From Deltaproteobacteria bacterium (GTDB lineage Bacteria; Myxococcota_A; Polyangia; JAAYKL01): a stretch of 35,633 nucleotides of DNA. Below, piece after piece: positions 16,646 through 24,058 of this stretch. The notes under the pieces were generated by a model. The model did not search any database and was not told the DNA's origin. It saw nothing but the letters and a program-made list of their open reading frames with translations. Positions within the stretch are counted from its first letter, which is position 1. Every line of letters begins with the position of its first letter. Made by a program: the position numbers and the translations under genes. Location of the stretch: assembly GCA_016935665.1 (NCBI GenBank), contig JAFGQN010000144.1:1-35633 (forward strand), read 5' to 3'.

Positions 16646-16704
16646 GGGAATAATTCCCATGGACAGGAACTTGAACTGCTGTCGAAATACGGGATAATAT
16701 TCCC
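16646..16704. promoter_or_regulatory. Two similar inverted repeats in the pal-like gene's promoter region
   Basis: GGGAATAATTCCC at 16646-16658 is a perfect 6+1+6 inverted repeat. GGGATAATATTCCC at 16691-16704 is an imperfect relative. Centres are about 45 bp apart, and the second covers the proposed -10 box. They look like paired operator sites. Confidence 0.4.
16671..16698 (+). promoter_or_regulatory. Candidate sigma70 promoter of the Pal-like gene
   Basis: TTGAAC at 16671-16676 and GATAAT at 16693-16698 are 16 bp apart, 34 bp before ATG 16733. The -10 box lies inside an inverted repeat. The rest of 16489-16645 is A/T-rich with no gene-like frame. Confidence 0.45.
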
Positions 16705-16732
16705 TTCGAACAAATTTACGAGGGAGGCAGAC

Positions 16733-17410
16733 ATGAAAAGAGTATTGTTTGTAGTGTTGTGTACGTTGGTTGCAGCGGCTGGGTGCAATAAGAATCAGCC
16801 GCAGGTGGTGACCGCTGATGATGCCATTACGGTGGATCCCAATGATGGAAAAGACAAAGGTGATGGCAATGTGGAAACCAAACCACAGGTAAAAGCGGCA
16901 GAAGGCGAGATGAAGGAATTGTTGCTGGTACTTCAGCGGGTCCATTTCCCCATGGACACATCCACGCTCACCGAACCCGCGCGTCTGGCATTGATGGAAG
17001 CATCGGAAAAACTCAAGGCGATGCCGGAAATTTCGTTGGCGGTGGAAGGGCATACTGATGCCCGCGGCACCAACGAATACAATATGTCGCTTGCCGAGCG
17101 AAGAGCTCAGACAGTGGTGAAGTATCTGTCCAGTCTCGGAGTTGAAAAGGAGCGTTTGGATATCGCCGCTTATGGCGAAGAGAAATTGCTGGCGTCCGGC
17201 GGTGGAGAAGTGGTCAATGCCCAAAATCGTCGCGTGGACTTTCGGCTCAAGCAGGGCAATATCGAGTTTGTGCTGCAGGAAGGACCTCTGGTGGACGATC
17301 ACGGCAAAGTGATTGCCGATGCTCCCCCCGCGCCGTCAGATGAGAACGCCATTGAAGAAATCGCCCCCCAGACCGCAGGCGCCGCTGCTGAGGCAGCCAG
17401 CCAGGAATAA
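16733..17410 (+). CDS. Pal-like OmpA-domain lipoprotein
   Basis: 225 residues. ATG 16733 follows GGGAGG five bases upstream. A lipoprotein signal ends in AAAGC (Cys near 20). A short acidic linker is followed by an OmpA/Pal peptidoglycan-binding domain (about residues 60-170). It has VHFPMDTSTLT, the EGHTDARGTNEYNMSLAERRA signature with the Asp and Arg that hold diaminopimelate, and NRRVDFRL at the end. It should anchor the outer membrane to the cell wall. A 50-residue acidic, Ala/Pro/Glu-rich tail after the domain is longer than in ordinary Pal. No tolB or tolQRA genes are adjacent, so it may be a paralogue and not the Tol-Pal subunit. Confidence 0.92.
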   Translation: MKRVLFVVLCTLVAAAGCNKNQPQVVTADDAITVDPNDGKDKGDGNVETKPQVKAAEGEMKELLLVLQRVHFPMDTSTLTEPARLALMEASEKLKAMPEISLAVEGHTDARGTNEYNMSLAERRAQTVVKYLSSLGVEKERLDIAAYGEEKLLASGGGEVVNAQNRRVDFRLKQGNIEFVLQEGPLVDDHGKVIADAPPAPSDENAIEEIAPQTAGAAAEAASQE

Positions 17411-17445
17411 CGCCCGCCCGTCTTTACCCCTGTTATAAAAAAAAT

Positions 17446-17521
17446 CGTAGGAGCAGATCCTTGTGTCTGCCCTTGCCAGTGTTCAACGCCAGGGCACACA
17501 CGCGAGTGCGCCCTTACAGGG
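17446..17521. repeat. Palindromic dispersed-repeat-like element
   Basis: Two arms face each other: one begins GTAGGAGCAGATCC and contains TGTGTCTGCCC (from 17447). The other, read on the minus strand from 17517, begins GTAAGGGCGCAC and contains GTGTGTGCCC. The arms agree at most positions and could form a large hairpin. A related element is found at 35506-35567. It fills the gap between two convergent genes and may also act as terminator. Confidence 0.5.
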
Positions 17522-17530
17522 AATTCGGAT

Positions 17531-17968
17531 TCACACGTTACTGTCTTTGGGGCTTTCGGCTTCTTCGCCGCAATCGGCGTCGGCAGAGGCTTCGTCGTCG
17601 GGTTTGTCTTTGTGACTGGTCATTTTTATTTTGATGCGTTTTTTCTTGCCGTCCGGGTTGGGTACAAATCGAATGTTGGTGGTGATTTCAAATGAAACGC
17701 TGGTGAGCACCTTGGTTGCCTCTTCGGCGAGATCGGTTTTTTCCAGTAGCTCACGCACTTCCCGGGCGATTATTTTCACCGCGGCATGTTTGGTCTCATC
17801 CACCTGCTTGAAAATGTAGTTCAGCGCCTCTTTGGGCATTTTCAAGTCGCTCACCACTGCCTTGACGCGGCCGGCGATACTCTCTTTTTTGAGGACCTTC
17901 TCAAAAATGGAATCCTCACCTGGATTTTTGGACGTTCTTTCTTCTTTGGTGTTGTTATCGTCGCTCAT
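17531..17968 (-). CDS. Conserved hypothetical, amphipathic helical protein
   Basis: 145 residues, last gene of the leftward HIT cluster; ATG 17968 lies 12 bp after the preceding gene's stop, with AGAGAG upstream. There is no signal peptide. A charged N-terminal 25 residues is followed by a helical core (VSDLKMPKEALNYIFKQVDE, AREVRELLEK, ATKVLTSVSFEITTNIRFVPN), then a basic stretch (KKKRIKIKM) and an acidic tail. The core resembles small uncharacterised proteins I associate with Myxococcota; I cannot name a function. The amphipathic helix pattern would allow oligomerisation or membrane contact. Confidence 0.75.
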   Translation of the reverse strand: MSDDNNTKEERTSKNPGEDSIFEKVLKKESIAGRVKAVVSDLKMPKEALNYIFKQVDETKHAAVKIIAREVRELLEKTDLAEEATKVLTSVSFEITTNIRFVPNPDGKKKRIKIKMTSHKDKPDDEASADADCGEEAESPKDSNV

Positions 17969-17980
17969 GTTGCGCTCTCT

Positions 17981-18655
17981 TTAAGGCGTTGTAATGGGTT
18001 GCAGCATTGGGGCTTTGGGTTTGGTTTTTTGTTTCTCCCTTTGGGCCGGGGCTGCGCCAGGGCTGGACAATCCTTTCGGGGGCAACTTCGATTCTGCGTC
18101 ATCGGTAGTGACGGCTGGAGCGCCACTGGCGCGATCCGTGTCCAGTGGCACTGCCGTGGCAGCCGGGGCCGTCGTGGGTTCTGACAAAGTGGGTTGTGCT
18201 TTGGGCTCGGGAGCTGTCAACCCTGGCTCCACCGATGGTTTGCCCGCCGGTTGCAGTCCCTGTTTTGTTTTTTTGGGTTGGGATTTCTCGGCTTTTAGGG
18301 CCGGGAGTTCGAAATACCGTATACCGCTTTTAATCTGTCGTCGCAGTTCATCCGCATGCGCCTTTAATGCCTCTGGATTGCAATTGAATACACTGACGCC
18401 CAGACCTGTACCACCTGTACCGCCGCCGCTTTCCCCCCACGTGTAGGATGAATGCAATACACAGCGTTGCAGGGCGTGATCAAAATACACAGTATACAAG
18501 GCCGTCTGGTGGATGGGTTCCATCATGGGATCGTTTGCCACCGCGCTGGCAAAATATTTTTGAGATTGCAGCGGCGTATTGCATCCGGAGACGGCCACTG
18601 TGAGTAAACTCAAAAGGATGACTTGAAAGGTGAAACTCTTGACAACGGTAAGCAT
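17981..18655 (-). CDS. Small lipoprotein with Pro/Ala-rich tail
   Basis: 224 residues. ATG 18655 has AGGAA six bases upstream and lies two bases after the stop of the LapA-like gene. The signal ends in VSGC (lipobox, Cys25). Residues about 30-115 form a small domain with two Cys (QRCVLHSSYTW and VFNCNPEAL) that could pair and a Gly-rich GGGTGGTGLG loop. The remaining 105 residues are low-complexity Pro/Ala/Thr/Lys, a likely extended spacer that could reach through the cell wall. No family recognised. Confidence 0.75.
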   Translation of the reverse strand: MLTVVKSFTFQVILLSLLTVAVSGCNTPLQSQKYFASAVANDPMMEPIHQTALYTVYFDHALQRCVLHSSYTWGESGGGTGGTGLGVSVFNCNPEALKAHADELRRQIKSGIRYFELPALKAEKSQPKKTKQGLQPAGKPSVEPGLTAPEPKAQPTLSEPTTAPAATAVPLDTDRASGAPAVTTDDAESKLPPKGLSSPGAAPAQREKQKTKPKAPMLQPITTP

Positions 18656-18657
18656 GA

Positions 18658-19053
18658 TTATTCCTGTTCCTTTGATTCATTTGACGACTCGGCATCCGGT
18701 TGAGTGGACGAGATAAGTCGTTGCGTTTTTTCCAGTGTTTTTTCCAGAGTGGAAACCTGCTGACGAAGAGTGCCCTCTTTTTTTTGGGATTGCCGATACA
18801 CAGTCCGCCATATGACGAAAGTGACGGTGCAGCCCAAAAGAAAGGCTGCGCCGAGCGCCACCATGAATGGCGTCTCAAATGCGAACAGCACCGCGTCCGA
18901 TTTCCATGGCAGGTTGGGGATATAGACTGGTACCCAATGGACATTTGAGATGACCAGCAGAATGGCGAATATGCATCCGATGACCGACAGCACAAACGAT
19001 AGACCTATGGTGTGTCGATGGCGTTGCATGGCTTTGGATGATTTTGGGGTCAT
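18658..19053 (-). CDS. LapA-like (DUF1049-type) two-helix membrane protein with coiled coil
   Basis: 131 residues. Two membrane helices (about 17-39 and 60-83) enclose a short loop with WVPVYIPNLPW. A Lys/Glu/Gln-rich coiled coil (QKKEGTLRQQVSTLEKTLEKTQR) and an acidic tail follow. This is the layout of LapA/YciS-type proteins, which in E. coli work with LapB in lipopolysaccharide assembly and FtsH control (family knowledge). No LapB-like TPR gene is next to it. ATG 19053 overlaps the HIT gene's stop (ATGA), so translation is probably coupled. Confidence 0.7.
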   Translation of the reverse strand: MTPKSSKAMQRHRHTIGLSFVLSVIGCIFAILLVISNVHWVPVYIPNLPWKSDAVLFAFETPFMVALGAAFLLGCTVTFVIWRTVYRQSQKKEGTLRQQVSTLEKTLEKTQRLISSTQPDAESSNESKEQE

Positions 19054-19550
19054 GACTCAAGCTTACGGAATTCAGGAAGCAATTCGTTAAGGAGGTCATC
19101 CAGATGTCCAGGCATCATGTGACAATCCGCTACAACAGGCATAAAATTTGTATCTCCAATCCATCTGGGGACAATGTGAATATGCAGGTGCGCCTCAATG
19201 CCTGCGCCGGCTTCCTTGCCAAGGTTGATTCCCCAGTTCAATCCATGGGGATGTATCGCCTGTTTCAGGGCTACCTGGGCGTCAATGGCCATACGGAAAA
19301 GACTTTGCTGTTCGTCTTCGGACAAATCCTCGATACACGAAACGTGCCGCCGGGGGCATATGAGAATGTGTCCGAAAACATATGGATACTTGTTAATCAG
19401 GACATATTCGTTTGGACGCATGGCCAGAACGCGCATTATTTTTCGATTCGCGTCGGTGGTTGCTGCGGCGGCATCGCAAAAAACGCATGTCGATGTGTCT
19501 TGTTCCTTAATGTATTCCATGCGCCACGGCGCCCAAAGCTGTTTACTCAT
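19050..19550 (-). CDS. HIT-family nucleotide hydrolase/phosphorylase
   Basis: 166 residues from ATG 19550; a tandem ATG at 19553 directly abuts the AGGAG ribosome site and is less likely. The histidine triad is HLHIHIVPRW near 135, preceded by the family's YVLINKYPYVFGHILICPRRHV strand-loop. The opening WAPWRMEYI is typical of bacterial Ap4A-phosphorylase-like/Fhit-like HIT proteins, and CVFC near 23 may bind zinc with later His residues. It should cleave dinucleoside polyphosphates or aminoacyl-/sugar-nucleotides through a His-AMP intermediate in the cytoplasm. First gene of the four-gene leftward cluster. Confidence 0.9.
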   Translation of the reverse strand: MSKQLWAPWRMEYIKEQDTSTCVFCDAAAATTDANRKIMRVLAMRPNEYVLINKYPYVFGHILICPRRHVSCIEDLSEDEQQSLFRMAIDAQVALKQAIHPHGLNWGINLGKEAGAGIEAHLHIHIVPRWIGDTNFMPVVADCHMMPGHLDDLLNELLPEFRKLES

Positions 19551-19574
19551 CATCTCCTCACTTCGTGAAATGTG

Positions 19575-19603
19575 ATTATACTGAAAAGCAATTCAGAGTG
19601 AAA
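19575..19603 (-). promoter_or_regulatory. Candidate promoter of the HIT gene cluster
   Basis: On the minus strand a perfect TATAAT (19580-19575) lies 25 bases before ATG 19550. The -35 position 17 bp further up is TTTCAC, a poor match. A CTGAA/TTCAG inverted pair sits in the spacer (19581-19596), so an activator or repressor is possible. Confidence 0.45.
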
Positions 19604-19642
19604 CCGATAAATTTAAAGTGAATTACTGAATTGTTGGGGGCG

Positions 19643-19667
19643 CGCCTGGAATGGGCTGAATCAGGCG
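19643..19667 (-). terminator. Hairpin after the Ig-like lipoprotein gene
   Basis: CGCCTG at 19643-19648 is perfectly inverted as CAGGCG at 19662-19667, directly after the stop at 19668. No T-tract follows on the minus strand, so termination is uncertain. Confidence 0.35.
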
Positions 19668-20357
19668 TTATTCTTCTTCTTTTTCTTTTTCTTCAGCTGG
19701 TTTTTTTCGGCGACCAGAAAGATCGAGTTCTTCGTCTTCCCGGTATACGCGCACGACGATTTCCTTCTCCATATCCTGAAAGGTTGCTTTAATGGTGGTA
19801 TCACCGGATTTCATACCGTGCATTTCCACATAGCTGCGTTGCATTTTTCCTTTAGAGGGATCGGGAATGTCCTTTACGGTTACAATGGAGGGATCTGCGG
19901 AAACCCAGGTGGGGGTGTACCCTTCGATATACGCTCCCTTTTCGCTTACCACCCATGCGGCCACATTTTTCTTTTCCTGACCCACCCAGAGGCTCAGTTT
20001 TTCGTGCGTGACTTCAATATCCGAGGGAATTTTAACGCGAATGCCCACTGTGGCTTTAATGTCGTGGCCAACCACTTCGACTTCCACTTTATCTTCACCA
20101 GAGGCCACTGCCTTGATTTTGCCGTCGTTGGAGACCTGGACAATGTCTCGGCTTTCGCAAAAAAATGTCAGGTCCGGTCCGTTTTCTATTTTTTTTCCAT
20201 CTGCGTCCACGGTGAATGCCACGATTTGCCCCTCTGCACCCGAACCTTCGAGAGTATAGACATCCTGTTCAAATCTGATGGCCACCGGAGTGGGAGAGCA
20301 CGCCGTTATTGTTGAGAAAACAAGGATTCCAAGACCCCAAATAGTCGCTCTTTTCAT
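19668..20357 (-). CDS. Lipoprotein with bacterial Ig-like (BIG2-type) domains
   Basis: 229 residues from ATG 20357, which begins a lipoprotein signal MKRATIWGLGILVFSTITAC (Cys20). Upstream in-frame codons would bury that signal. Two beta-sandwich units follow. Unit one (about 25-105) has DLTFFCESRDIVQVSNDGKI and VEVEVVGHDIKATVGIRVK. Unit two (about 110-200) has PTWVSADPSIVTVKD and SGDTTIKATFQDMEKEIVVRV. The phrase pattern 'threshold of belief' W/F-x-S-x-(D/N)-x-x-(I/V)-V matches BIG2 domains. A short highly charged Lys/Glu/Arg tail ends it. Probably an outer-membrane surface or periplasmic protein; partner unknown. Confidence 0.82.
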   Translation of the reverse strand: MKRATIWGLGILVFSTITACSPTPVAIRFEQDVYTLEGSGAEGQIVAFTVDADGKKIENGPDLTFFCESRDIVQVSNDGKIKAVASGEDKVEVEVVGHDIKATVGIRVKIPSDIEVTHEKLSLWVGQEKKNVAAWVVSEKGAYIEGYTPTWVSADPSIVTVKDIPDPSKGKMQRSYVEMHGMKSGDTTIKATFQDMEKEIVVRVYREDEELDLSGRRKKPAEEKEKEEE

Positions 20358-20436
20358 TTCCAACGTATCCTTTCTAAATTGGGTATGATTTGGGACGAAC
20401 AGTACTGAATTTTCAGCACATCGTCCAGATGGAAGT

Positions 20437-21624
20437 TTATTCTCTTGTGGCGTTGAGTGCACTGATCGATGGCGGAGTGGTTGAATCGGAGGTAAACCAG
20501 CTTTTTATTTCGGCCGCCGCCGGTTTTTCTCGCGGGGTGTATTCTCGGTCGTTTTCCCCTTCCCAGTCAAACCAGTTCCAAAAGTAGGCGCCGGCGACCG
20601 TGTCAGAGTTGTCGACCACCCGGATGAACGCTTCGTAGCAGCGGCGTTGGATTTCCAAATCCACGGTTTCGTTGGCGCCTTCTGCCCATGGTGCAGCGGC
20701 CGCGCCTTTCTGGCTGAGATATCCCACTTCCGTAAAAATCAGTGGCTTATCGAACTTGTGCTGCCATCGCATCAATCTGAAATACACTTCGCGCCAACTG
20801 TGAACCAGCATTTCCAAAGGAGGATTGTTTTCGATGGGCAGCCGCTTGTCGGCGAGCTGGAAGTAGCCGGTCACCCCCAGAAAATCCAGATCATCAAAAA
20901 ATTCAACTTTGTCGTAGTGATCCCAGTTGGCAGAGTAGGTGATTTTGCCCGGATACACGGCGCGGACTGCGCGAATGATGGCGCGCCATTTATCGGTATG
21001 GACATCCATAGTACTCAATTCTGAGCCGATGCTGAAAAGAGTTACGTTGTGTTTGGCGGCCACCTCTGCATATCTCAGGACATATTGGGTGTAATTCTCG
21101 AAAAATGCATCTGAATCAGATGGCTTTAATGTGCCTCGCCAGCCGCCGTTGGATTTGTCCTCCACACGGAGAATTGGAAACAGAAATACCTCCATGCCCG
21201 CTTTTTTTACCTGTGCGATGGTTTTCTCCACGGTTTTCATGGGGGTGGTATACCCTTTGAGGTCGTATATTTCATGGTGCTCGCTGGTTTTCATGTAGTT
21301 GGAAACCACTATCGCCACATGGGATGCGCCCAGTTGTTTGATTTCAAGAACAAAATCGTTGTAGTTCCAATTGGGCTCCTGCCTGAAGAGACCAAGGGCC
21401 ACACCTTTTTGCACCGGTGGCTGTTTGTATTTCGGTTCGTTTTTTTTGGGCGTCGCTTCCTGGGAGGTCTTTTGCGATTTTGTGTCGGTGGAAGTGACGC
21501 TGGCTGCCGGATTAACCCCATACGATGGACGCGGCAGGGACAGCAGTAGCAGATAAAAGACCACTGTCGAATAACCGGTTGCAAGCCGATGCGAAAAACG
21601 CCGGATGTCAGATGTCGTAAACAT
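20437..21624 (-). CDS. Secreted TIM-barrel glycoside hydrolase, GH113-like
   Basis: 395 residues from ATG 21624, five bases after the upstream gene's stop. In-frame ATGs at 21663 and 21678 would overlap that gene and lengthen the signal's n-region. The signal peptide (cut near PSYG) is followed by a Lys/Thr/Pro-rich linker. A barrel of about 310 residues then shows GVALGLFRQEPNWNY, SHVAIVVSNYMKT, LFPILRVED, the acid/base Glu in SIGSELSTMD and the nucleophile Glu in FTEVGYLSQKG, ending with YFWNWFDWEGEND. These fit GH113-type beta-mannanase-like enzymes; the substrate could be a mannan or other beta-glycan. No sugar-uptake genes are adjacent. Confidence 0.75.
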   Translation of the reverse strand: MFTTSDIRRFSHRLATGYSTVVFYLLLLSLPRPSYGVNPAASVTSTDTKSQKTSQEATPKKNEPKYKQPPVQKGVALGLFRQEPNWNYNDFVLEIKQLGASHVAIVVSNYMKTSEHHEIYDLKGYTTPMKTVEKTIAQVKKAGMEVFLFPILRVEDKSNGGWRGTLKPSDSDAFFENYTQYVLRYAEVAAKHNVTLFSIGSELSTMDVHTDKWRAIIRAVRAVYPGKITYSANWDHYDKVEFFDDLDFLGVTGYFQLADKRLPIENNPPLEMLVHSWREVYFRLMRWQHKFDKPLIFTEVGYLSQKGAAAAPWAEGANETVDLEIQRRCYEAFIRVVDNSDTVAGAYFWNWFDWEGENDREYTPREKPAAAEIKSWFTSDSTTPPSISALNATRE

Positions 21625-21628
21625 TGGT

Positions 21629-22270
21629 TTAAAAGACGACTTCTGTCGGGTATTTGTATACATGCCTGATTTTAACATTTGAGTAACGATCCAGTTTCAG
21701 TTTCACTTTATCCAGATAATATACGGTTTTCGTGACAGGGAGATGTTCCCGTCTGGCGCGATCCAGTATTTCGAAGAGGGCTTCATGGGCGTCTACCGGG
21801 TGAAGTACGGCGCCGCGTCCCACTTCGATTTCATCCCCCACCAGGATGAGGCGGGAGTTGAAAATATCATCGGTCTTGAGGCCCACAGATGGCAATACCC
21901 AGCGGCATTTCCACTGTCCACCGAGTATCAGATCTTCTAAAAGAAGCTGGTCGCCCTTTATTTTTTGAATCTGGAAGCTGGAACGCAGCGTGACGTTCAA
22001 TCGTTGGAAAATGCGTAAATCCTCATCGTTCAGTTCAAATTCATGCTGTGCCAGATATTTTTCAATGGGGGTTTTTCCGCCGGGTCCCTTTCTATCGAGG
22101 AGGTACCAGTCCATGAACATGGTCATTCGCGTTTCAAACCAGGGTTCTCCCTCTTCAAATTCACCGGTGAGTTTGTGAAATTCTTCCCGCGCCAGTCGAA
22201 AGTCGGCCAGACCTGCTTTCGACGCGTCCCGCTCCAGGAGTTCCATATAGGATTCAATGCGACTTTGCAT
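21629..22270 (-). CDS. Hypothetical cytoplasmic protein, family not recognised
   Basis: 213 residues from ATG 22270; ribosome site weak. No signal or membrane helix. The N-terminal 90 residues are helical and hold FETRMTMFMDWYLLDRKGPGGKTPIEKYL, a block reminiscent of helical regions near SEC-C-type proteins. Residues about 90-213 look like alternating strands (LRSSFQIQKIKGDQLLLEDLILGG, RLILVGDEIEVGRGAVLHPVDA). One Cys only. It ends five bases before the GH113-like start, so the two are probably co-transcribed. Function cannot be assigned. Confidence 0.75.
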   Translation of the reverse strand: MQSRIESYMELLERDASKAGLADFRLAREEFHKLTGEFEEGEPWFETRMTMFMDWYLLDRKGPGGKTPIEKYLAQHEFELNDEDLRIFQRLNVTLRSSFQIQKIKGDQLLLEDLILGGQWKCRWVLPSVGLKTDDIFNSRLILVGDEIEVGRGAVLHPVDAHEALFEILDRARREHLPVTKTVYYLDKVKLKLDRYSNVKIRHVYKYPTEVVF

Positions 22271-22334
22271 GGCTCTAGATAAACATACACATATGTAACG
22301 TCAAGCATAACCTCAGGAATCGGTTGCTCGGTCG

Positions 22335-23366
22335 CTAAAGGAGCCATAGCTGGAGGCCGACGAATCCGCTCACAAATGGACGCCCCCAGGTGGTGGGCTC
22401 GGCATTGGGGACTTCAATTTCAATATCGCGAATCAGAAATCCGCTGGCAAAATCGAATCGCAGCCGGGTGCGGGGGCCCGTCTCCAGTGAAAATCCCGCG
22501 CTCAACTGCGTGGACGGCGATACCACGACTCTCTTGTGTTCCGAATCGGAGGACTCAAATTCGACTTTGGTCCTCATGAATGCCACACCGAATCCCGCGC
22601 CCAGGTGAATGGCCCAATTGGTTTTTGGGGTCCACACTTTTTCGAGCTGACATACCGACATTGCAACCGACAGGTATGTTTCGCCTGCTCTGTTGTCCAG
22701 GTGCATCCCCATAAACGGCAGTTGAAAATAGATTGACATCTGCACTCCTGTCGAAATGCGCACGATACCGCCCAAAACACCTTGAAACGCAGGGGGCATG
22801 CTGCCGAATCCATAAACAATTCCGGGTTGCAGCAGAACCGCAAGTGTGGAAGAGGGGACATCCGCAGGTGAGGCGTCTGGCGCCTGGTTCTCCGAAACGG
22901 GGCTCGTTTCACCGGAAAGTGATTTGGATGGCGCAGGCAATACGTGTTTCAGAAGATCCACCGCCCTGAATGCCAGCAACGCCTGCGTGTTGTCGTCCAA
23001 CGCGGTTGCGTTCACTTCCGGCCGCAGCGCATCGTCCACCAAAAGAATGCGTACACTGTTGCCTTTTTTGGATATTTCCATGATGGCGATGGCGTTGTGG
23101 AGCTTAAATAGCTGCTGTGCTGCGTCCGCAGAGAGACTGCTCGTGGCGGTGGATTCCGATTTATTTTCATCTGATTCAATTATGATCGGATTAAATCCCT
23201 GTAAACGTAATTCGGAAGACAGGCGACTGCCGAGTTCCAGATGGTTGCCTGGATGAACCAGCACCTGACGGGGCTCGACGGAATTGGAATAGGACGTGCT
23301 CTGCTGCGCCACACTGGGCCATGGTATCAGGAGTATGACAAAAATAAATAGTTGAGCGCGATTCAT
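22335..23366 (-). CDS. Probable outer-membrane barrel protein with N-terminal periplasmic domain
   Basis: 343 residues. The signal peptide (cut near SVAQ-QS) is followed by an alpha/beta domain of about 110 residues (QVLVHPGNHLELGSRLSSEL, AIAIMEISKKGNSVRILLVDD). This has the look of the small N-terminal domains common in myxobacterial membrane proteins. A Ser/Pro/Ala linker leads to about 190 residues of alternating strands (GIVYGFGSMPP, MSIYFQLPFMGMHLD, WAIHLGAGFGVAFMR, RLRFDFASGF) ending in LQLWLL. This suggests an eight-to-ten-stranded barrel. It starts 18 bp after the MarR gene's stop, so the regulator and barrel are probably one unit. Confidence 0.75.
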   Translation of the reverse strand: MNRAQLFIFVILLIPWPSVAQQSTSYSNSVEPRQVLVHPGNHLELGSRLSSELRLQGFNPIIIESDENKSESTATSSLSADAAQQLFKLHNAIAIMEISKKGNSVRILLVDDALRPEVNATALDDNTQALLAFRAVDLLKHVLPAPSKSLSGETSPVSENQAPDASPADVPSSTLAVLLQPGIVYGFGSMPPAFQGVLGGIVRISTGVQMSIYFQLPFMGMHLDNRAGETYLSVAMSVCQLEKVWTPKTNWAIHLGAGFGVAFMRTKVEFESSDSEHKRVVVSPSTQLSAGFSLETGPRTRLRFDFASGFLIRDIEIEVPNAEPTTWGRPFVSGFVGLQLWLL

Positions 23367-23384
23367 ATCTGCAGGAGGGCCATT

Positions 23385-23921
23385 TCAGGCCGGTTTGCCC
23401 GGGCCGTCCAAAATAGAGCCCGCTTGAAGAACAGGAGCGGCATCGAGCTTTTCGGCTTCCATCATGGTCACCACCTGTCCGAGAATGGTGTCAATGACCG
23501 CCTGATTCTCCTCCGGCAGCTCAGCCAGCTTCCTGGCAAATCGCTCCTGAAGGGGCGATGGCGCGCTCTCCACGATTCGCATGCCTTCTTCGGACATTTC
23601 CACAATAACCTTGCGTCTATCGGATTTGCTGCGCGTGCGCTCAACCAGTTTTCGGGCTTCAAGTCTGTCGAGTATCCCGGTAATGGTCGCCTGGCTCAGA
23701 TGCATTTCCTTTGCAATTTCCCCAGGAGACCTGGCGCCGCTCTTTAACAGATAACGCAGGCAGCCGATTTGTGGGGCCGTGAGATTGTATGCCCTGGACA
23801 GTTGGTGGCTGTAGAGGTCGATGGCGCGAGTGATTTTCCTAAGCGATGTGAGAATGCTTTCTTCGTGATTTGTGATCATAGAGATTTGCTTCAAAAGTTC
23901 AATGAAAACAGGCATTCCCAT
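23385..23921 (-). CDS. MarR-family transcriptional regulator
   Basis: 178 residues from ATG 23921 (GGGG eight bases upstream); ATG 23879 is a shorter alternative beginning at MITNHEESIL. Core winged helix: LTAPQIGCLRYLLKSGARSPGEIAKEM, recognition helix LSQATITGILDRLEARKLVER, wing TRSKSDRRKVIVEMSEEG, flanked by dimerising helices, as in MarR proteins. The SKSDRRK wing is canonical. The C-terminal 35 residues after the last helix are longer than usual. It precedes the barrel-protein gene by 18 bp and may regulate that unit, perhaps in response to a small hydrophobic ligand. Confidence 0.9.
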   Translation of the reverse strand: MGMPVFIELLKQISMITNHEESILTSLRKITRAIDLYSHQLSRAYNLTAPQIGCLRYLLKSGARSPGEIAKEMHLSQATITGILDRLEARKLVERTRSKSDRRKVIVEMSEEGMRIVESAPSPLQERFARKLAELPEENQAVIDTILGQVVTMMEAEKLDAAPVLQAGSILDGPGKPA

Positions 23922-24058
23922 TTGGAAACCCCAGTGGACGACCTAAAATATCAGATGCGCGTGAAAAAACAATCAGTAAAAAACAATACAGATGCTGTTG
24001 ACCCTCTATTGCGGGCATCCTTAAAACATTTGATTCGGCTTCCACAGTCCGGCGTCGT

